Assembly (NCBI RefSeq): GCF_014698475.1
Contig: NZ_JACJTB010000050.1
Span: 1 to 48,940 of the forward strand
Direction of reading: 5' to 3'
DNA length: 48,940 nt
Source of the DNA: Nostoc spongiaeforme FACHB-130
Lineage (GTDB): Bacteria; Cyanobacteriota; Cyanobacteriia; Cyanobacteriales; Nostocaceae
Within the stretch, counting starts at the first letter, position 1. Each line of letters starts with the position of its first letter. Under the pieces are notes generated by a model that was not told the origin of the DNA, did not search any database, and saw only the letters and a list, made by a program, of their open reading frames with translations. Below are positions 25,948-35,934 of the stretch, in pieces. The position numbers and the translations under genes are program-made.

Positions 25948-26841
25948 ATGAACTTACTATTACCAAAAGTCCAAAAAATAATTCTAAAAAAAATTTATCA
26001 ATTCCCCTTGGTTAAATATCAAAATGATATTGCTTATCAAGAGGCAGTCAATCAACATCAACCCAACTTACCTACAATTTTAAAAGATGATTTAGAACTA
26101 GTTGAAAAAATTCATCATGAAGGTGTTGCAATTACTTCCTTAGATGCTTTAGGAATTACATCTAATAATCCAATTCTGCAAACAGCCAAACATTTAGCTT
26201 CTCAAATCAAACCAGATATTAATAATATTCATAATCAATATGTTATTCATGCTAGTCCACAACAAATAATGCAACATCCCGAAATTTTCTTATGGGGATT
26301 AGAACAACGTTTACTTAATATCACTGAGCATTATCTTGGCTTACCAGTCGCCTATCATGGTACTTTTTTTCGCAGAGACATTGCCAATAAATTAGAGCAA
26401 GGTTCTCGGCGTTGGCATCTAGATACTGAAGATCGGAAAGTATTAAAAATTATCATTTATGTCAATGATGTTTCTGAGAATCAGGGGCCTTTTCAATATA
26501 TCCCTATATCTTTTACAGAAAATATAGTTCAATCTTTGAAATATACTTACGGCTATATTTCAAATCAAGCAATGCAAGAAATTATTTCACCAGATAATTA
26601 CAAATCTTGCATAGGAAGTGCTGGCACAGTAATTTTTGCAGGGACAGGCAGCATTTTTCATAGAGGTAAACCACCAGAAATTTCCGATAGATTTACCATA
26701 TTCTTTGATTACACTTCTCGCCGAAAACGAGAGCTATTTTACATTAATAATACTCTGCCACATCAAGATTTACTGCTACTCTCGCAAAACCTGAAGATGC
26801 GACAAAAAGAATGTCTTTTTTGGCAAGATTACTTATCTTAA
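25948..26841 (+). CDS. Putative Fe(II)/2-oxoglutarate dioxygenase (phytanoyl-CoA dioxygenase-like)
   Basis: A 297-residue protein with the facial triad of non-heme iron oxygenases: H157 and D159 in RRWHLDTEDRK, and H238 in IFHRGKPP, with R248 ten residues later for 2-oxoglutarate (DRFTIFFDY). The spacing of about 80 residues between the HxD and the distal His fits the phytanoyl-CoA dioxygenase group. The start is ATG 25948. It converges with a methyltransferase-HIT gene, their stops one base apart, and local DNA is more AT-rich than the flanking genes. The substrate is unknown; it may belong to a small-molecule pathway. Confidence 0.75.
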   Translation: MNLLLPKVQKIILKKIYQFPLVKYQNDIAYQEAVNQHQPNLPTILKDDLELVEKIHHEGVAITSLDALGITSNNPILQTAKHLASQIKPDINNIHNQYVIHASPQQIMQHPEIFLWGLEQRLLNITEHYLGLPVAYHGTFFRRDIANKLEQGSRRWHLDTEDRKVLKIIIYVNDVSENQGPFQYIPISFTENIVQSLKYTYGYISNQAMQEIISPDNYKSCIGSAGTVIFAGTGSIFHRGKPPEISDRFTIFFDYTSRRKRELFYINNTLPHQDLLLLSQNLKMRQKECLFWQDYLS

Positions 26842-26842
26842 A

Positions 26843-27697
26843 TTATTTCCTTTTACTTATCACATTCCTAATGCCACTTTTAGTGCCCATATTATCACCT
26901 TGATAACGAGGTATGATATGAATACTGGCGTGCATAATATTTTGTCCAGCTTCTCGATTAATATTCATACCTACATTAAAACCATCAGGTGTAAATTCTG
27001 TTTTGAGCATCTCTTGAACCTTATTCACCATCCACCAACAAGCAGATTGTTCTTTAAATGGTAGTTCAAAATAATTACTGACATGGCGTTTAGGAATAAC
27101 TAAAACATGACCTTTGCTTACAGGATAACCATCGAATATCGCATAAGCTGTTGCTGATTCAGTTAATAGCTTTAAATTTTTATAGGGATTGCAGAATATA
27201 CAATTATTCGAGGAATTTCTTTGGTAATTATAGTGATTATATTCATATATTTCTCGGCTTTCATCTAAATAAATAGAATGAAATGGTAGCTTAACTATAC
27301 ATTGATAAGTTGGTTTTTTATGAACATAATGTTCTCTAAAACCTTGTTTTTTAATATCTCTTCTGACGACATAATAAGCTTTACCACCTGGTTTTAACAG
27401 ATGAGATACTTCCATTAACACATTAGCTTGTTCTTCCGCAAACAAGACATTTAAGACATAAAAACAAATTATTGTATCAAATTTTCCATGAGGATAATTA
27501 GGCAAATAATAAGGATCATATCCTGTAATATCAAAACCTTGTTCGCGTAATAATTTCACATCGTTACCAAAACCACAACCAAAATCTAGTATTTTACCTC
27601 GCAGTAGGTTTTGATTTAAGAGAAATTTTGCTGGAAATGACAGATATGTTCTTTCTATGGCTGTGAGATGACTAAATTGATTCTTTTGCTGCTGCAT
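26843..27697 (-). CDS. Fused SAM methyltransferase-like and HIT-domain protein
   Basis: Two domains in 284 residues. Residues about 30-150 are a class I SAM methyltransferase fold: motif I DFGCGFGND (38-46), then DITGYDPYY, then FDTIICFYVLNVL. From about 165 there is a HIT domain with CIFC, HVLVIPKRHVSNYFEL and GFNVGMNINREAGQ. The HIT signature HxHxH reads H256-A-S258-I-H260: the middle, nucleophilic histidine is serine. Nucleotidyl transfer or hydrolysis by the usual mechanism is therefore doubtful. The start is ATG 27697. It converges on the oxygenase gene. The fusion type is known in bacteria but its role is not. Confidence 0.82.
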   Translation of the reverse strand: MQQQKNQFSHLTAIERTYLSFPAKFLLNQNLLRGKILDFGCGFGNDVKLLREQGFDITGYDPYYLPNYPHGKFDTIICFYVLNVLFAEEQANVLMEVSHLLKPGGKAYYVVRRDIKKQGFREHYVHKKPTYQCIVKLPFHSIYLDESREIYEYNHYNYQRNSSNNCIFCNPYKNLKLLTESATAYAIFDGYPVSKGHVLVIPKRHVSNYFELPFKEQSACWWMVNKVQEMLKTEFTPDGFNVGMNINREAGQNIMHASIHIIPRYQGDNMGTKSGIRNVISKRK

Positions 27698-27788
27698 GAA
27701 ATGACGATTTTTAGGTCATTCCTGTCTTAGCACAACTAATCATCAACTTGTTATTTAACTCACATCTTCAGCCATCTTAGATAAACTA

Positions 27789-27833
27789 TAAAAAAGGATA
27801 TGTAGCGTAAAATTACTTTACTATACATATCCT
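27789..27833 (-). terminator. Intrinsic terminator after the 27.8-kb gene
   Basis: AGGATATGTA (27795-27804) and TACATATCCT (27824-27833) form a perfect 10-bp stem. On the minus strand it is followed by six T. It lies 15 bases after the stop of the minus-strand gene. Confidence 0.75.
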
Positions 27834-27847
27834 CTTCTTTGCCTTAC

Positions 27848-28258
27848 TTACTTAATAGCTAAAAGTTCTGAGACTACTGCATGTGCTAAGACAACGCTCG
27901 GTTCACTTTGAAGAGCCGCATAGTATTTTCTCGCAAACTCATTACCAACTTCAGAAGGTACAATTAAACTGCGAGCATTGGCAATTAAATTCTGCACATC
28001 TTCTAAAGATATGGGTTGATCAGATGATAGAGTTTCGTCAATCTGCACAACTAATTCAGAAATCCGATGTAGCCAAGCAAATTGCTCATCTGAAATTACA
28101 AGTCGAAAGAGTTGATTAGTCGATACTCGGCCATGAACTTGCTCATAGTTGATGCGTTCTGTATCTAGTAACATCCGGTGAAGATGGAGTAATTTATTTC
28201 GCAATTCACGCAGATATTGATGTTGATTGATTCGTTCGAGAAGTGTGTTTACTGTCAA
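27848..28258 (-). CDS. Conserved-looking hypothetical protein, helical
   Basis: A 136-residue protein predicted to be almost wholly helical (LRELRNKLLHLHRMLLDTER, FAWLHRISELVVQIDETL, VQNLIANARSLIV). There are no signal or membrane segments and no recognised motif. The start codon is TTG 28258, with an AGAGGAT ribosome-site-like sequence before it. It has its own terminator at 27.8 kb. Codon use resembles the neighbours, so it is probably expressed. Confidence 0.65.
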   Translation of the reverse strand: MTVNTLLERINQHQYLRELRNKLLHLHRMLLDTERINYEQVHGRVSTNQLFRLVISDEQFAWLHRISELVVQIDETLSSDQPISLEDVQNLIANARSLIVPSEVGNEFARKYYAALQSEPSVVLAHAVVSELLAIK

Positions 28259-28385
28259 TGTAATCTATCCTCTTGTTACGATATTTTAAGGAGCTAAAGT
28301 ACTTTCTGCTAGAATCAGAGCCACAGTTTGAAAATAGGTATAAAAGTTAAGACGAGTCAGATAGTTAGGTGTAGACAGCAATCAT

Positions 28386-28599
28386 ACTAGTACAGGTTGG
28401 CGTAAATAAACAGACCATAAGAAATTGCTAAAAGGCTTGTATTATCGTTATTCTTTCTTTTTCCTTTTGCCCTTCGGGTTCACCATTTGACGACAGTTGC
28501 CTCAAGTCGGGAGACCCGCCCACGGCACTGTCTCCTTTATGCCGGGAAACCCTTCCACCGCAATGGCTCACCTTTTTACTTTTGCCTTGTTGTACTAGT
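28386..28599 (+). repeat. 214-bp MITE-like element, copy B
   Basis: Same length, ends and orientation as the copy at 17035-17248, with one base difference (CCCTTCC against CCCGTCC). Near identity 11 kb apart suggests recent copying or gene conversion. It lies upstream of the TTG-started gene at 28258. Confidence 0.9.
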
Positions 28600-28776
28600 T
28601 TTGTGAATTTAGAAGTTACTTTCTGCAAGCTGTCATGGAATTTACCGGACTAGATATATTTCATATATGGTTCATCATAGATCAAATATCTGAAGCATAA
28701 CAAATAGAGCTTACACTACTTTTATTTCGGGAAACCCTCGGTAAATTAAATAGGACGATTCTTGTCAAGCTTGCAA

Positions 28777-29049
28777 ATGAATATGGGAATAATCGAGCCT
28801 TACAGTAGCGGGTTTTTAGAAATTTTACCAGAGGGTGAATGCAGTGATTATTGGTTGATTGCAGGGATACACATCAATGGCGAAGTTTTCTGTCCGAGTC
28901 CACGACTGTATCGTTCTGAACAGGTAGCACTAGCAAGAGCCGCACAACTGTATGATTGGATAGTTGACCACAAGCAGCAAATTGTTGCGGGAGATTACTT
29001 TTGTTCACAGTTGAATTTATCTCTGTGGTATCAACCAAAAGTATCGTAG
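28777..29049 (+). CDS. Small hypothetical protein
   Basis: The frame begins at TTG 28762, but ATG 28777 or ATG 28783 is a likelier start, giving about 90 residues. It is soluble and mixed alpha/beta (FLEILPEGECSDYWLIAGI, VALARAAQLYDWIVDHKQQ), with no recognised domain. The 160 bases upstream, between MITE copy B and this start, hold no other gene. It is convergent with the ureohydrolase gene. It may be a cyanobacterial orphan family. Confidence 0.55.
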   Translation: MNMGIIEPYSSGFLEILPEGECSDYWLIAGIHINGEVFCPSPRLYRSEQVALARAAQLYDWIVDHKQQIVAGDYFCSQLNLSLWYQPKVS

Positions 29050-29168
29050 AGGATGTTTGCTGAAGTTTGATGGCAATATCTATTTTGGCAGGAAGCAGTC
29101 TCGATGAAACAAGTTTCATATCCAAGTATTTGTGCTTTTTAACTGTCCTCACCTATACTTCGACTGCT

Positions 29169-30206
29169 TTATCGCTGAGATAATTCCATGAAATTGGCCA
29201 GTTTATAGACGACTCTCGCGCCTACATTACCATCCCACTCTGCATCACCCACTTCACAAACATCAAAGCCAATAATTTTTCTACCGCTATTGACTAGTTC
29301 ACGCAATATACAAAATGCTTGTTCTAGTTCCAACCCGCCAGCCACAGGTGTACCTGTGTTGGGACAAAGTTTTGGATCTAAACCATCGATATCAAAGCTA
29401 ATGTAGATATATTCTGGCAAATGGGTGATAAGTTCGCGGCATATCTCTATCCAGGTGATGCCAGCATAAAGCTTTTGCTTGATGGCTGGGTCATAATAGG
29501 CAACAATACGACCATGAGATTGATCAATCATTTGCACTTCATCATGGCTGATATCACGTAAACCTACCTGGACTAATTTAGAGATTTGCGGTATTTTCAC
29601 AGCGTTAAACATGATGGAAGCATGAGAAAATTCAAATCCTTCATAGGCATCCCGTAAGTCTGCATGTGCGTCAATGTGCAGAATGCCGTAGTTAGAATAT
29701 TTAGTTGCCAGTGCTTGAAGATAACCTAATGGAGAACTGTGATCTCCACCAATAACTGCAACTTGCTTACCTTGATTAATGGCTGCTTGACACTGCGTAA
29801 ATAACCACTGATTTACTTGTTGAGAAGCCTGATTAATTTCTGTGAGGATGGGAGTTAAGTCGGGTGTGTCTGTTATGGGTTTAGCTTGTGCTAATCTTTC
29901 GATGATTTGGGCTGCTAAGGTGCGATAGTAATTGTTTTTTTCTAAAATATCTTGAGGAATTTCAACCAAGAAAATGCCCTGTTTCCAGCCATCTGGGTTA
30001 TCAAAGTCGAATAAATCTAGTTGTGTTGAAGCATCGAGGATTCTTTGGGGGCCGTTGGCTGTACCTGCACCATAGGAAACTGTGACTTCCCAAGGTACGG
30101 CAAAGACAATTAAGTTGGCTGACTCGTAATCAAAGGGCAAACCAAAGAGGTTGCCGTTAATTTCACCGACACCACTGGGATTATAGTCTGGAAGTGGGTT
30201 TGTCAT
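29169..30206 (-). CDS. Agmatinase/arginase-family ureohydrolase
   Basis: A binuclear-metal ureohydrolase that would split agmatine (or arginine, or another guanidino compound) into urea and an amine. Metal ligands are intact: H156 in GGDHS; D179, H181 and D183 in IDAHADLRD; D272 and D274 in SFDIDGLDP. FEFSHAS (191-197) is the substrate-side segment. Length 345 is longer than bacterial agmatinase (about 305) and fits the longer cyanobacterial form. Agmatinase is the first guess, and Anabaena uses one in vegetative cells. However, a cyanobacterial relative is a guanidine hydrolase, so substrate is open. The start is ATG 30206. AgrE lies 8 kb away. Confidence 0.85.
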   Translation of the reverse strand: MTNPLPDYNPSGVGEINGNLFGLPFDYESANLIVFAVPWEVTVSYGAGTANGPQRILDASTQLDLFDFDNPDGWKQGIFLVEIPQDILEKNNYYRTLAAQIIERLAQAKPITDTPDLTPILTEINQASQQVNQWLFTQCQAAINQGKQVAVIGGDHSSPLGYLQALATKYSNYGILHIDAHADLRDAYEGFEFSHASIMFNAVKIPQISKLVQVGLRDISHDEVQMIDQSHGRIVAYYDPAIKQKLYAGITWIEICRELITHLPEYIYISFDIDGLDPKLCPNTGTPVAGGLELEQAFCILRELVNSGRKIIGFDVCEVGDAEWDGNVGARVVYKLANFMELSQR

Positions 30207-30263
30207 CGATCGCCTGCTAGATTTACCTGGGTTGTCTGTATGTATTTTAGCGATCGCTCGGAA

Positions 30264-30719
30264 TTATTCACCATTTTCTCCTGGCGAAATTCCTAAAACT
30301 TTTTTAATTTCAGTGATTAATACAGCCGTCTCCACTGGTTTATGAACATAGCCTTGAAAACCCGATAATAATGCCAGATGATAACTTTCTTCCGCAATCA
30401 TAGAAGTTAAAGCGATCGCAGGCGTATGTCGTTTTTGCCAGAGTAACATTTGTCTGGCTTTGCGAATTAAAGAATATCCATCTACTTTGGGCATCATAAT
30501 ATCAAAAATGAAAATATCAAATTTCTGATTTTTGATTAATTTGAGTGCTTCTAAAGCTGATTTTGCTGTTGTGATTTGCATACCATAAGTTTCTAAAATA
30601 AACTTCGTCAAAAGCAGACTATCGTCGCTATCATCAACTACGAGAATTTGCAAACCATCTAAAGATTGGTAATTTTTTATCTCATCTTGGAGATGTGAAT
30701 CTTCGTAATTATTTGTCAT
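30264..30719 (-). CDS. Single-domain response regulator (REC only)
   Basis: A CheY-like receiver. The frame opens at TTG 30752, but ATG 30719 (MTNNYEDS) gives a normal N terminus and 151 residues. After a 20-residue lead comes LQILVVDDSDDS with the acidic pocket, then FDIFIFDIMMPKVDGYSL with the phospho-acceptor Asp, ALTSM with the conserved Ser/Thr, and YVHKPVE with the conserved Lys. No output domain follows, so it acts by protein contact or in a phosphorelay. No histidine kinase gene is next to it. The 200 bases upstream hold no gene. Confidence 0.9.
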   Translation of the reverse strand: MTNNYEDSHLQDEIKNYQSLDGLQILVVDDSDDSLLLTKFILETYGMQITTAKSALEALKLIKNQKFDIFIFDIMMPKVDGYSLIRKARQMLLWQKRHTPAIALTSMIAEESYHLALLSGFQGYVHKPVETAVLITEIKKVLGISPGENGE

Positions 30720-30966
30720 GATTAGCTGTGCCTCCCTAGTTGGCCTGATCAATTACGGAGGATTTCCCGGTAGTAGTCAGCCGCAAACTGATACTACTGG
30801 GCAACTGTAATCAAGCTACCATGACATCACAGCACAAACCAAGATAGCTGCATATAAACTGGCTATACAAACAAAGCCTACCTAGCCGATAGGCAACAGC
30901 AAAGCTGAACGCAGGCTGATTATTAGCATGAGTTCTGTATTCTGAATACTGAGAATGATTGTTGGA

Positions 30967-31389
30967 TTAAGACAAAGAATATCCTGTGGTATTTTTCACA
31001 AACTGCAAAACTTTCAGATAAGAATCTGGGTTATTGGAGGGGTTGATCACGATCGGGATAGTGCCATCTGGCAGCCAAAAAGTTATCCTGCCATTGGGTT
31101 CTTGACAGAAAGAACTAATGCAATGCAGGTTAACTACATATTCATTTTTACCATCGATAATTTTTACCCAGTGACCACTGTCTACTTCGACATCGGTAAC
31201 TTGTTCGAGATATTTGAGAACTTTTTGATAATCTTCTAAGTTGTTTTGAGGATTAATGACAATGGGAATGGCGCTATCAGGCAACCAAAAAGTAACTCGG
31301 CCGTTCTTTTCATAGCAAAAAGCATTTACACGGTCAAAATTAATCACATATTCTTTCCTCTCGTAAAAGATTTTCATCCAGTACGGCAC
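30967..31389 (-). CDS. Protein of two 70-residue tandem repeats, unknown function
   Basis: A 140-residue protein made of two copies of one unit with an exact 70-residue period: W4/W74, FCYEKNGRVTFWLPD (24-38) against FCQEPNGRITFWLPD (94-108), and IPIVINPQNN against IPIVINPSNN. Each unit looks like a small beta sheet plus a helix. GTG 31389 is supported as the start by the Shine-Dalgarno sequence AAGGAG five bases before it. There is no membrane segment. No family is recognised. The cysteine after the phenylalanine is kept in both copies (C25, C95). Confidence 0.7.
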   Translation of the reverse strand: MPYWMKIFYERKEYVINFDRVNAFCYEKNGRVTFWLPDSAIPIVINPQNNLEDYQKVLKYLEQVTDVEVDSGHWVKIIDGKNEYVVNLHCISSFCQEPNGRITFWLPDGTIPIVINPSNNPDSYLKVLQFVKNTTGYSLS

Positions 31390-31496
31390 AACATCTCCTT
31401 AAGTCCAATGTGGAAAAATGATGCTAACCCTGTATAACAAAATATCTCTGTCCTAAGTCAATGTTGGTTTGGGTAAATTCAAAACTCAAGTTTGAG

Positions 31497-33164
<1,668 letters not shown>

Positions 33165-33223
33165 TCAAAATACATCCCGTAATTGTGCCATAGGCACTGT
33201 CATGAAATCTTCTGTGATTTGTT

Positions 33224-35053
33224 GTGAAAAAATTCATTGCATTAGTTTTATTCGGCTTAATTGCTACCTCCTCTGTTGCATTAGCAGATTCATCTCTTAT
33301 TGTTGTTTTTCCACCACCTAACCACCAAACCAGTACGGAAAAAATATTTTTTTTGGGTACAGCCCCAAATAATGGACAAGTACTAATTAATGGTAAAGTA
33401 GTCAATCGCAGTCAATCCGGGCATTTTGCTCCGAGTTTGCCGTTACAGTTGGGAGAAAATCTTTTTACAGTCCGTCACAAAAATCAAACTGTTCAGATTA
33501 AAGTGACAAGGCAGGCAACTGCGCCTGTTGTCCCAAAAGGCTTAGAATTTGCTCCAGGTTCTCTGACTCCAGCAGGGGATATTGCCAGACTACCAGGGGA
33601 ATTAATTTGTTTCAGTGCAGTTGCCCCATCTAATGCTAACGTCTCTGTAAACCTCGCTAATCAAACTGTTGCCCTAGCACCACAACCCCAACAAGTACAA
33701 CTACCTAGTAATTTGGCAGCCCTGACAGGCAGAAACCAACCTACAGGACAGTCTATTGCTGGCAAGTATGCGGGTTGCACGACAGTGCAGAAACCTGACT
33801 CTGAATCTTTAAGCCTACTTTACGGTAACAACATCATTTCTGCCGCTATTGTTCCAGATGCTAGTCAAGAGATAGATTTAGGTCAACCTCAGTTTAAACT
33901 GACGCTGAATGGTCAGACAATTACTCAACCAGGAACGGGCAAAATCGCCATTCTCTCCCCAACACAGTTACCTGTGGCTGAGGTGATAGTAGATGCAGGT
34001 GTAGCCCGCACTGGGCCAAGTACCGATTATTCACGGCTGACACCACTACCGAAAGGAACACAAGCTACAGTCACAGGGAAAGAAGGTGAGTGGTTGCGCT
34101 TAGACTACGGTGCTTGGATTAATAGCAAGGAGACTCGCATTTTACCGGGTGCAATTCCGCCACGCACAATTATTCGGAGTGTCGGATATCGTCGGCTGAT
34201 TGATACTACAGAGATAGTTTTTCCCTTACAATTTCCTGTACCTGTGAGTGTGCAGCAAAGTGATCAGACTTTTACTCTGATACTTTACAATACCACTGCC
34301 CAAACAGATATTGTTCGTTTAGATGATGACCCTGTGATTTCTCGCCTTGATTGGCAACAGCTGATTCCGGGACAGGTGCAGTACACCTTTAACCTCAAAC
34401 AATCGCAACAGTGGGGATATCAACTGAGATATGAAGGTACGACCCTGGTTTTAGCTTTACGCCATCCGCCTGCCATTGAAAATCGGCGACGCAAGCCTTT
34501 ATCTGGTATCAAGATTCTACTTGATCCGGGGCATGGTGGTAAAGAATCTGGTGCAGCTGGCCCGACAGGATATTTGGAAAAAGATGTGAATTTGGCAGTG
34601 GCGAAGTTGCTGCGCGAGAATTTGCTAGAACTTGGCGCAACAGTGGTGATGACAAGAGATGTTGACAAAGATGTGTCTTTACCAGAGCGCCAAGCAATTA
34701 TCACTCAAGAAAAACCTGCGATCGCACTTTCCATTCATTACAACTCTTTACCCGATGACGGCGATGCAGAAAATACCAAAGGAGTTGGGATGTTTTGGTA
34801 TCATCCCCAAGCCCATAACCTAGCAGTATTCATGCACAACTATCTAGTTAAAAAACTCGATAGACCTTCTTACGGTGTGTTTTGGAATAACTTAGCCTTA
34901 ACTCGACCAGCCGCCGCACCATCAATACTCATGGAATTAGGTTTTATGAGTAATCCCAATGAATTTGAATGGGTGACAAATTCTCAAGAACAGCAAAAAT
35001 TAGCCAAAGCTTTAGCAGAAGGAATTGTAAAGTGGTTTCAAAATCCCTCTTAA
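33224..35053 (+). CDS. N-acetylmuramoyl-L-alanine amidase with SH3-like domain
   Basis: A cell-wall amidase that cuts the bond between MurNAc and the peptide stem, in the periplasm. GTG 33224 starts a signal peptide (KKFIALVLFGLIATSSVALA). A long N-terminal region is followed by an SH3-like domain (about 250-305, IVDAGVARTGPSTDY) and an AMIN-like segment. The Amidase_3 domain (430-605) has zinc ligands H437 (DPGHGG), E452 (LEKDVN) and H505 (IHYNS), and the catalytic E571 (MELGFMSN). Length 609 fits the AmiC group of filamentous cyanobacteria. AmiC enzymes make septal nanopores in Nostocales; a role here is inference. A shorter paralogue follows. Confidence 0.93.
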   Translation: MKKFIALVLFGLIATSSVALADSSLIVVFPPPNHQTSTEKIFFLGTAPNNGQVLINGKVVNRSQSGHFAPSLPLQLGENLFTVRHKNQTVQIKVTRQATAPVVPKGLEFAPGSLTPAGDIARLPGELICFSAVAPSNANVSVNLANQTVALAPQPQQVQLPSNLAALTGRNQPTGQSIAGKYAGCTTVQKPDSESLSLLYGNNIISAAIVPDASQEIDLGQPQFKLTLNGQTITQPGTGKIAILSPTQLPVAEVIVDAGVARTGPSTDYSRLTPLPKGTQATVTGKEGEWLRLDYGAWINSKETRILPGAIPPRTIIRSVGYRRLIDTTEIVFPLQFPVPVSVQQSDQTFTLILYNTTAQTDIVRLDDDPVISRLDWQQLIPGQVQYTFNLKQSQQWGYQLRYEGTTLVLALRHPPAIENRRRKPLSGIKILLDPGHGGKESGAAGPTGYLEKDVNLAVAKLLRENLLELGATVVMTRDVDKDVSLPERQAIITQEKPAIALSIHYNSLPDDGDAENTKGVGMFWYHPQAHNLAVFMHNYLVKKLDRPSYGVFWNNLALTRPAAAPSILMELGFMSNPNEFEWVTNSQEQQKLAKALAEGIVKWFQNPS

Positions 35054-35142
35054 AGCAGGTGATAGGGTTAAAAGTTGTGTCATCTGTTCATCTGCTCATA
35101 ACCTTGGCTGTTGCTATGAAATGATTGAGCAGAGGAATTGCA

Positions 35143-35832
35143 TTGAAACTCATATTACTAGTGATAGGATTAATAGTTTTAAATTCTCTGGCAAATTCCA
35201 CCGTAACTGGGGCGGAAGATAAAAACCTGAATCGGAATTACTCATCTGTAATCTCCCAGAGACAACGAGAGAAGCCCTTATTTGGACTCAAAATTGCACT
35301 TAACCCTGGACATGGTGGTACAGAATTAGGTGCAGCTGGGCCAACGGGTTATTTAGCAAAAGACTTGAATTTGCAAGTAACCAAGCTATTGCGAGATGAG
35401 TTAGTGCGGCGGGGTGCAATTGTAGTGATGACGAGGGAAGATGATCGAGACTTATCCCTGGTAGAACGTCAGAAAATTATAGAGCAAGAATCACCTGCGA
35501 TCGCTCTTACTTTTCACTATCGCTCTCTCCCCGATGATGGTGATGCGGAAAATACCAGGGGTATCAGTACCTATTGGTATCATCCCCAAGCCCATAGCCT
35601 AGCTGTCTTACTACACAACCGCTTAGTTAATGACTTGGGTAAACCTTCTTATGGTCTGTATTGGCAAAATTTGGCACTCACACGTCCCCATTCTGCACCA
35701 TCAGTATTATTGGAGTTAGGTTTTATGAGTAACCCTGACGACTTTGAGGAGGCGACAAATACCCAGGAACAGAAGAAGTTAGTCAAAGTTTTAGCAGAAG
35801 GTATTAATGAGTGGTTTAGGAGTGTGAGGTAG
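35143..35832 (+). CDS. Short amidase_3 paralogue lacking one zinc ligand
   Basis: A 229-residue paralogue of the upstream amidase, reduced to a signal-peptide-like N terminus (KLILLVIGLIVLNSLAN) and the Amidase_3 domain. TTG 35143 is preferred because AGAGGAA precedes it; TTG 35125 is possible and no ATG fits. Numbered from 35143, H57 (NPGHGG), H125 (FHYRS) and the catalytic Glu191 (LLELGFMSN) remain, but the Glu zinc ligand is replaced by Ala72 (LAKDLN against LEKDVN upstream). It may be inactive and regulate or decoy the full enzyme, or use another ligand. It lies 71-90 bases after the first amidase, so it is probably co-transcribed. Confidence 0.85.
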   Translation: MKLILLVIGLIVLNSLANSTVTGAEDKNLNRNYSSVISQRQREKPLFGLKIALNPGHGGTELGAAGPTGYLAKDLNLQVTKLLRDELVRRGAIVVMTREDDRDLSLVERQKIIEQESPAIALTFHYRSLPDDGDAENTRGISTYWYHPQAHSLAVLLHNRLVNDLGKPSYGLYWQNLALTRPHSAPSVLLELGFMSNPDDFEEATNTQEQKKLVKVLAEGINEWFRSVR

Positions 35833-35934
35833 AAAGTTCATCAAATTGAAATTGTTTGGTTAGTATAGTTATATTGCAGTGGCTTCTGCTACAAGTAAAA
35901 AGCGACGTTAAAGTTACCAAAAACACAAAAAGAA

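Noticed and set aside
33185-33197. GTGCC-ATA-GGCAC as a pyrG attenuator
   Set aside because: Too short, no T-run and no C-run leader; left as a simple palindrome.
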